Of a stretch of 64,000 bases of DNA, positions 56,960-64,000 are shown piece after piece (position 1 is the first letter of the stretch; every line of letters begins with the position of its first letter). This DNA is from Novakomyces olei. Taxonomy: Eukaryota > Ascomycota > Novakomycetes > Novakomycetales > Novakomycetaceae. The translations under genes were made by a program, and so were the position numbers. The notes beneath the pieces are model-generated. The model worked only from the letters and a program-made list of their open reading frames with translations. It had not been told where the DNA came from and made no database searches. The stretch is from positions 2,000,001 through 2,064,000 of the forward strand of contig JADEYG010000007.1 of the NCBI GenBank assembly GCA_016906335.1, read 5' to 3'.

Positions 56960-57995
56960 ATGTCGCAGCCAAAGCCCGCAGAACTTGATGATCTTGATGA
57001 TTTGGATGGTAAGATGCGCTCTCTATTTTACTAAAAGCGCACAGATATTTTGGACGAATTCGACGCCGATGCGACCGATTCCAAACCTGCAGCAGAGCCT
57101 GGGCCAAAGGCACCTTCGACAGACACTTCCAACGAGATAAATGCCGCTCTGGACGGCCTAGATGAAAACGATTTTGCTCAACAATTACGTAGTGGGATGG
57201 AGGATATGATACATAACATGCAGCAAAATGAAGGCCAACGGGAAGATTTTGAAAAGTTGCTTTCTGTCTTACAAAGCTCTCCTGCTCCAACGGATCATTC
57301 TCAAAGGAGCTCCGAGGCCCCACGGCCAAGTGAGTCTTCTTTTGAAGACTCTATTGCGGCTGCAATGGGCCGGCTCAAGACTTCAAATGCTCGTGCGTCT
57401 GAACAGAGCCAAAACGGTCGTGCTGGTGCCGAGACGGAGGACGAATTCTTGGCTCAAATGCTGAATGCCTTGGTTGATGCTGGCGGAGGAGAAAATCCCG
57501 AAGACTTTGGCAGTTTACTTGAAGGCCTAGCGGATCAGCTTATGCAAAAAGATTTAATTTATGAGCCGCTCAAAGAGCTTAATCAAATGGTATTCATTCG
57601 TTTTACATATTAAATGCCATCTACAAACGCTTAAACACTCCCGGTTTTTGCGATATTTCATCGTCAATACTGATACAACAGTTCCCAAAATGGTTGGCCG
57701 ACAATGAGGGTAATGCCAAGGTCTCTCGACAGGATATGGAACTTCACCGCTCTCAATACGCTAAAGTTCGCGAGATCATTGCCTGCTTTGAGGATCCAAC
57801 ATATTCAGATAGGGACCCTGAGAGGAGCAAGATTGTCCGTGAACGAATGATGGAAGCAAGTCCTCCAATGTTCTGCTTTTGCTAACAAGGCAGTTACAAG
57901 AGTCCGGTAATCTGCCAGACGAGCTCATGTCGACGCTTGCGCCTGGCATGGACGCAGACGGCAAGACGGGCGACAAAAATTGCACAATCATGTGA
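56960..57995 (+). CDS. PEX19: Peroxisomal membrane protein chaperone Pex19
   Basis: Cytosolic receptor and chaperone that delivers membrane proteins to peroxisomes by docking on Pex3. Exons are 56960-57008, 57045-57589, 57682-57855 and 57894-57995, giving 289 aa. The acidic N-terminus (AELDDLDDLDDILDEFDAD) is the Pex3-binding part. Later parts are LMQKDLIYEPLKELNQM/FPKWLADNEG and the C-terminal CTIM, a CaaX farnesylation box. The third intron begins GCAAGT rather than GT and ends TGCTAACAAGGCAG; using it gives MMEL/QESGNLPDELM, the conserved sequence, while reading through hits a stop 12 codons later. Confidence 0.94.
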
Positions 57996-58220
57996 ATTTC
58001 ACAAAATATGTTGAAGCATGCTAAAACGCGCAAAGCGTCTGGCCCCAACTTAGTCGGACCCGAAAAGATCTTTCTTTCTGCGGTCGTTTGGCTATGCGTT
58101 TTCATATTCAGATCTTTGATCGCTAGAACTTGACACAACACGGAAGTGTTGTCTGTGTCTTGTTGATTTCTTGTCGCTAAAGCGATTCTGTTAGAAATGT
58201 AATTTCCCTGCATGAAACTC

Positions 58221-58763
58221 TCAAAAGTTTAGTTCTGCCATAGCCTGCTCCAGTTCTGAGTCCGAATAATCGGACTCTAATTCTAAATTTTGCTCAGAGG
58301 CCCCATCGAACTCAAAATCTGGGCTTGGTTCTGGTGGCTCGATCCCTTGATCACAATTTATTTGTGGATTTTTTTTCTCCTTCTCATCAAGGCCTCCACT
58401 CATATTTTGTTCCAAGCTCTGGGCATGCTCTTTAGCCTGGCTTTCCATGCGTTCGAGGTAAAAATTCACTTCCTGTGCCCAAGCCAGCCGTTCCATCTTT
58501 GATATTAATTTGTAAAGAGCTCATATGTAATATACCTCATCATGCCCGCCACGGCCGCTTGTATGCTTTTCTTGTCGCTGTTGTCGCCGCGTCCGCTGTA
58601 ACGCGTTCACCCGTTTTTGCTGCTGTATATCTTTTGCTTTTGGTGATCGCGCATCTTGAGGCAGTTGCACCTTGGCACGTGCTGGCGAAGATTGTGGCCG
58701 TTGTTTCGAATTATATTGACGCGCTCTTTTCGTAGCTGCATCTGACGCGTTAGCGCTCTCCAT
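58221..58763 (-). CDS. Hypothetical protein, 167 aa, charged
   Basis: Exons in transcript order are 58763-58536 and 58496-58221; the 39-nt intron (GTATAT...ATCAAAG) joins GHDE to MERLAWAQEVNFYLERMES in phase 0. The N-terminal half is Gln/Arg/Lys-rich and low in order (RRQQRQEKH). The middle is a probable helix (VNFYLERMESQAKEH). The C-terminus is acidic with SDYSDSELEQAMAELNF. No family was recognised. The two frames could be separate ORFs, but the second has no independent promoter space. Head-to-head with GUK1. Confidence 0.55.
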
Positions 58764-59183
58764 GTACCATTGCTTCAGATATGATTTACATATAAATATA
58801 AATATAAATATAAATATAAATATAAATATAAATATAAATATAAATATAAATATAAATATAAATATAAATATAAATATAAATATAAATATAAATATAAATA
58901 TAAATATAAATATAAATATAAATATAAATATGAATATAAATATAAATATAAATATAAATATAAATATAAATATAAATATAAATATAAATATAAATATAAA
59001 TATAAATATAAATATAAATATAAATATAAATATAAATATAAATATAAATATAAATATAAATATAAATATAAATATAAATATAAATTATATAGAAAATAGC
59101 TGTTATTGCATTCGTGATACCACAACATTTTTTCCAGTCAACTTTCCAAACTGACGTTCTTTGCTACGACGAGGCTGCTAGCA
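58764..59183. promoter_or_regulatory. Shared upstream region, hypothetical gene/GUK1
   Basis: 420-bp divergent region, two thirds of it a hexanucleotide repeat, leaving about 100 bp of unique DNA next to GUK1. Confidence 0.4.
58788..59085. repeat. (TATAAA)n hexanucleotide satellite
   Basis: About 49 copies of ATATAA/TATAAA with a single interruption (TATGAA near 58930). Longest simple repeat in the window. It forms stop-free frames on both strands (Ile-Asn and Tyr-Leu repeats) that are not genes. Each unit is a TATA-box-like word. Confidence 0.97.
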
Positions 59184-60057
59184 ATGGCACAAAGTAGGAA
59201 GATTTAATCACTCTAAATGCAATTTACTAACGTCACATAAAGCTGAAGCAGTCAAGTCTAGTTTCAGGCCGATCGTTGTCTCAGGGCCGTCTGGTAAAGA
59301 TTTTTGACTTGTCTTCTCTTAAACTAATCTCGCAAAGGCGCCGGCAAATCTACTATATTAAAACGGCTGTTCGCAAATCATCCAAACACGTTTGGGTTTT
59401 CAATTTCGCGTAAGATCCCCAAACAGAAAGGAACCTAAAGACAAATTTGAATTAAAACAAATTAAATAAATTAAATCAGAATAAAATAAAATATAATAAT
59501 AATAAGGAAAGGAGGAAGAAATGGCCTTAAAAAATATGGAGAAGATTTTGTTTTTGTAATAGGACAGACCTTTAAACATCGGGTAAGAACTAATAACTCA
59601 AGACACGACACGGAATCCGCGTGAGGGTGAAGTTAAGGACGTACATTATCATTATGTTACCAAAGACGAGTTCAAGAAGCTTATAGATGAAGGCGCTTTT
59701 ATTGAATGGGCTCAATTTTCAAATAATTGTTACGGTACGACTATAAAGGCAGTCGAGGAAGTTTCACAGAAGGGACGCAAGTGTATACTCGATATCGATA
59801 TGCAGGGAGTGCAATCTGTCAAGAATACGAAATTGGATCCGAAATATCTTTTTATTGCGCCTCCGTCGTTTGATGAATTAGAGCGGAGGCTCCGTAGTCG
59901 TGGAACAGAGACGGAAGAATCTATTGCCTCGCGTTTAGAGCAGGCTAAAAAAGAGATGGCTTATGCCTCTGTTGCTGGAAATCATGACTTTGTCGTGATA
60001 AATGAGGATCTTGAACAGACATACAAGGATGTTGAAAAATTTTGTTTGGAGGATTAG
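59184..60057 (+). CDS. GUK1: Guanylate kinase
   Basis: Phosphorylates GMP to GDP with ATP; essential for GTP supply. Exons are 59184-59193 (10 nt), 59243-59293, 59338-59409 and 59603-60057, giving 195 aa with all phases matching. The P-loop is split by an intron: [17 protein letters not shown]. Other motifs: [22 protein letters not shown] (GMP-binding), [38 protein letters not shown]. Length is normal. Intron 2 is 44 nt. The last exon alone would lose the active site. Confidence 0.95.
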
Positions 60058-60594
60058 CGCGTTAATCAGCAAAAATAAATGCTAAAGAACAATCAATAAA
60101 TAAAAGCAAAAACAAAGAACTGGCTCGTTAAGGGCATTTTCACTATACGGAGTCTATTTTTCCTTGCTGTCTTGTGGCGATGCATTTGTTGTTTGATTAT
60201 AGTTGGCTTAGAATTGAGTAATACATGTTCAAGAAAGCTTTGATATGTATCAAAGTACTTGTGGATTTTAGTTGATTTTGATTCCATAATTAGTGTGAGA
60301 TATTGAGTAGCTGCTACGTTATTCAGATGCACGTGTGGAAAGTAAGGTTCTGTCTAACGTACTTTCATACTGTGAAATTATGGTGAAACACTTTATATAA
60401 TACTGACATTTCTTCCCGGATTCGCAAGTCGGGGTGGCATGACGAAGGTTTATAAGCTGTTGAAACCGAAAGGCCAAGGCCTCTAGAGCTTCCATTATCT
60501 AAGCTCGCACCTGCCAGGCTTTTTACATTTCGTCGTATCAGCGATTACTTGATATTGAATTAGTCCACGTGTATTTTTGTCCGGCAAAAGTACT
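60058..60594. other. Convergent intergenic region GUK1/NUP133
   Basis: About 540 bp between two 3' ends. Contains GGCCAAGGCCTCTAGAG near 60470, resembling CAAGGCCTTGGCCTTGAG near 18582. No gene was recognised. Confidence 0.4.
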
Positions 60595-63500
60595 CTAGGA
60601 GGCTTCTTGATCGGCATCAGCAGCCAAATTTCGCTGCACAATAGTAAGAATAGATAGAATCCAGTTTTGCAGATTACAATCCCGCAAAAAGCCTTCTAAT
60701 TTTGATCGTTCTGAGTTCAGAGTTGCCAGTATAGACTTTTGTTCGGTCCGTGTATATCCAGCGTAATGAGAATCAGCAAACGCGTCAAAATTGCCTGCCA
60801 AAGCTGCCTCGTCAGGCATTACAAGGCTGACTGCACTGAAAATATCTTTAAGTTTGTTAGAGTCTATTGCTTATAGGTAAAACTTACTTCTCGCATACGC
60901 TTCGCTAACAGTCTTGTAAAATACTGTTTCTTGTAGTTTCTGCTGGACTTGAGCATCGCTTCTTGCGGCAGTATTATTAATATTGGGCCAGCTAGTGTGA
61001 TTGTTAGTACCACAAATTCAAAACGATATTTCGTCTTTATTGTTTTATTATTCATTTACTTATTATTCATTTTTCCTTGGTTTCTCTTATTTTCGCTTCG
61101 TTTTTCTGTGAAACATACTCATCGACGAGATAAAGTCTCCGAAAGATCGAAAATGCGTAGAAAGCCTCGTCGTCTAGGCTTAAACGATACGCGCTTCTCT
61201 GTCCTACCCCCGAATTTGCCTTGTTCAGAGCGAGTACTTGTAGAGCTTGTGTAAAATCAAATACGCCCTGGTCCAGCAGCCCCGAACTACTGTGGCTTTT
61301 CAATGTAACAAGATCAATAAACTCTGCGCTTGTCATTCGTTGATTAAGTAGCAGTTTCCTCAAGTACTTTTTGACCAAAACTGCCGAGCCCTGAGCAGCA
61401 GAGCTGTCGTTTGTCCAGAGCCTAGCTGCACTTGATAAAGCAGCATCGCCCGTAGCGTCGCCAAGGCCCAGAGACTCGGTCAGGTCGTCATGAAGCAGCT
61501 TTTGCATTTGCAGAACGCTCAGCTCACTGTCAATTGATGGAAGCTCAAACGGCCCACGATCCGTACTCGCCGCCTGGGCTTGCAGCTTGCTGGAAGGTTC
61601 GGCCAAAACACACAATTTAGCGATACTGAGCTCAATGCTGGCCTTTTGCAAGTTGCGATCCTTCTCGCTCGCCATCGAGTACAGAGTGCCTTCAGCAGAA
61701 GACAAGTCAAATAGTCGGATATCATGTATCCACGACAAATTCGGCCGCGGATTCTCTCGGAAGTATTCCGATAAAAGGTTTCCTTGCTGCGGGAGATCTG
61801 TAAGGAGCTCTCGAGTGTAGCCTACACGTTAGCACGCCAAAAGAAAAATAAGCCTAAATAGCTTACCATTCAGAATCATGTAGTGGTACAAATCAAAGGC
61901 AAAATCTTTGCCGTACTTGTCAAGAAGCGCTTTTATACGGGCAAAGTAAACTGTCTTCTGACCAGTAGCCCTTCTCTCTTCAAAAATAAGCATCACCAGA
62001 GTAGCAAAGTCCAAAAACTCTTCAGCCATAGCGAATGCTTCTTGGATTTTGCCATTCTGAGCCAATGAAAGCACCCACGTCCGGCGCAGTAGCGGGTACC
62101 GATCCCTTAAATCGGCAGCCTCGTCCCGATAAGCAGACTCGCGCTGAACATCGCACCAGTCTATCCGCTCCTGAAAGGCGGTACAGGCGGTATGCGTAAG
62201 TCCAGTCAGCTGAGCAGCTAAATCACCGTACACAGACTCTGGCGAATGGTTCTGGCCCTGAAACTCCAAGTGGGCCAAATCAAACACGGCCGTTCCGTTC
62301 CGTAGTTCATGAAGCACTTTTCGTGTCAATTCGTGCTGGTCCTTAAGGCTACGCAGTATTTCAATACTGCTCGTCCACAGTGAAACATCGTCTTGGAAGA
62401 GCTGTGTCCTTGTGAGGCCATAAAGTGCCATACTTTCCTGGCGAAAAGACTGAGCTGCTCCGAGAATACAAAGGACCAGCTTATTACCTTCCACTACGGC
62501 CTGCAGTAAATTTGAAGCATCAGAGGTTTTACCTGAAGATTTGCTGGCCAATTCTAGAGCAACAGCATGTGCTCTGCTTATAAGTGACCCGATGCCTTGA
62601 GCACCGTGCCGGAACCATTGCCGGACAGGATCAAGGGCTCCGTTGCTATCGGGATCAGGGTTTTGCAGAGACTTTAAATGCTCACCGGCAAATAGCTCTA
62701 CCGCTCTTATTATTACACTTTTTGAAAAAGCATTCACACTAGCATTTCCAGTCTGTTTACTGGCAGAGGCCAACTCGAAATCCAGGCTCTTCCAGCACTG
62801 GACAGACGCAGCTGCCTTCTCTGCTTGCATCAAAAGCTCAAGCCGGGTAAAAGTATTCAGAAACTTGAATGAAGCCCTGATCCCCACCGCCAATCGCTGT
62901 AAAGCTTCAAGACGAAACTGTAGAAACTCCATCATTGAAATGAAATGCTTTCTAGAAAAAACTAGTGGGCAGTGTCCGCTCAATATTTGCTGACTCACGA
63001 CCATTTCTGCTTTCTCCGACGCTACAGGCGGACACGGAATATCGGGGCTTAGAGAAAAAGTGAGGGGAGAAGAAGAAGCCGGGTCCGCGGACGAGTAAAC
63101 CACGTACTCGTAGGCTTTATTTTGAAGAGCCAAATCCAGAGACTGAGGCTCAGACAGAGCTGTATTATGGCTATTATTACTCCCAGAACTGAACGATACT
63201 CGTACCACTCCAGCGTCTCTGGAGCAGAGAAGTAAATCTTGTCCAGAATGCGACTCAAGCCCGGACGCTAAAATGCTAGAGCCCTTATCAAAACGTATGA
63301 TATTTTCATAGTTCCACGTACTCTGACCGTCTATAGGCAGCTGTACAATGAGGACGGCGTCAGAGAGAACAAGATTAGCGTATGGTTCGATGCAGACCAG
63401 CCTGCCTGCTTGGTCTGCCTCTCCCTGTTCATCTTCCCTGCCATTTTTGCTAGTGCCAGAGGGCCGAGCGTACCACGTAAAGGCATGAGCCATTGCCTGC

Positions 63501-64000
63501 TCAACACCCTCTTCGCTCAAAGTCAAGAGGGCTACAAAGTACCGTTTATAACCGGTCATATAGAATGAGCCGGCGACAAGGCAATAGCGGGTGTCTTGCA
63601 GGGGACAGCAGTCTATAAACTGTAGAGCCGAGGCGTCCAGACCTTCATTACAGTTATTTCTCAGTTGTAGAGACAGCTCTGTGGCCACAAGCTGCCTTAA
63701 ATCTGTTTCAAAAAAGACTCGTGGCCCCGCAGTCCTTGAAAGAAGCCAATAGCCCAGTGTGCCGCGCTTCGATAGAGTATAAACTTGGCGATCCAGGCGA
63801 CGAGAGACACTGGGACCTGCGCGAATACTGCAAATATCACGTCGACTAGTAGCGCCTCTAAATGTACTTGTAATACTATCAAAAATACCAGCAGAACCGG
63901 GAAACTGGTTCATTGCTGAGACACGGAACCCTGGTCTGCCATACTGATCACGTAAATGTACCTGATGTAATTTCCCTGACGAAGTTGCAACCACTAATCC
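60595..64000 (-). CDS. NUP133: Nucleoporin Nup133-like (5' end off the window)
   Basis: Subunit of the Y-shaped (Nup84/Nup107) scaffold of the nuclear pore. Exons visible in transcript order: 64000-61867 (continuing beyond the right edge), 61821-61119, 60991-60888 and 60830-60595. The first has the end of the N-terminal beta-propeller, including SGIF-type loops (FPGSAGIFDSITSTF), then the helical stack with the Nup133 region RLELLMQAEKAAASVQCWK. Joins restore MILNG/YTRELLTDLP, YLVDD/WPNINNTAARSD and YAR/ISLVMPDEAAL. The 5' start is not in the window. The last exon start (TGCAG at 60831) was chosen for phase; TTTCAG 4 nt upstream is out of phase. Confidence 0.85.

Noticed and set aside
58762-59154. 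Long Ile-Asn repeat ORF (+) and Tyr-Leu repeat ORF (-)
   Set aside because: Both are pure read-through of the TATAAA satellite with no other coding content.

Overview
This 64 kb window is eukaryotic nuclear DNA from a gene-dense, intron-rich fungus, most likely an ascomycete. Four kinds of evidence support this. Its gene set is fungal (MET30/sconB-type F-box WD40 protein, TEA/AbaA-type transcription factor, GH128 wall-glucanase-like protein, Rax1-like RGS protein, ILV6, Mis18, HIR1/HIRA). Introns are very short, mostly 36-120 nt, with GTAxGY donors and CTAAC/CTAAT branch sites. Intergenic gaps are short, with simple repeats. No tRNA, rRNA, transposon or virus-derived element was recognised. 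The combination of Mis18 with dense introns is compatible with an early-branching (Taphrinomycotina-like) ascomycete, but that placement is inference only.

Layout. 1-5.3 kb: 3' end of a PCI-domain gene (Thp1/PCID2/Csn12 family), NOC2 (-), RMD5/GID2 ubiquitin ligase subunit (+). 5.3-13.2 kb: PIG-U (-), HRD3/SEL1L (+), an RPR2-family RNase P/MRP-like protein (-), Mis18 (+), SRR1-like (+). 13.4-26.1 kb: SPP2 splicing factor (-), MET30/sconB (+), a 1.7 kb gap, a secreted GH128-like protein (+), RPB2 (-). 26.6-38.8 kb: LC8 dynein light chain (-), DJ-1 (+), TEA-domain factor (-), PRMT1/HMT1 (-), XPG/FEN-family nuclease (-), 5-hydroxyisourate hydrolase (-), Rax1-like RGS membrane protein (-). 39.5-50.1 kb: cis-prenyltransferase RER2 (+), CAP10-type GT90 (-), MCTS1/TMA20 (+), HIRA (-), omega-like GST (+). 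50.4-64 kb: secreted alpha/beta-hydrolase-like protein (-), ILV6 (-), KH-domain splicing-type protein (-), PEX19 (+), an unrecognised small gene (-), GUK1 (+), and NUP133 (-, its 5' end runs off the window).

The genes are ordinary housekeeping functions on alternating strands, with several head-to-head pairs sharing promoters (NOC2/RMD5, LC8/DJ-1, HIRA/GST, KH/PEX19, unknown/GUK1). There is no operon-like or biosynthetic cluster, and I found no clear new multi-gene system.

What stands out is gene architecture and some altered enzymes. PRMT1 needs a 4-nt microexon. NOC2 has a first coding exon that is only its ATG. The LC8 gene splits 98 codons over seven exons. PEX19 uses a GC-AG intron. Three genes carry introns that are multiples of three and stop-free, so retention would insert extra residues. 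The GH128 domain has Gln where the family has its catalytic Glu, and the alpha/beta-hydrolase has Gly where the nucleophilic Ser belongs. All splice models come from reading frame, splice-site and homology logic by eye; none was tested against transcripts.
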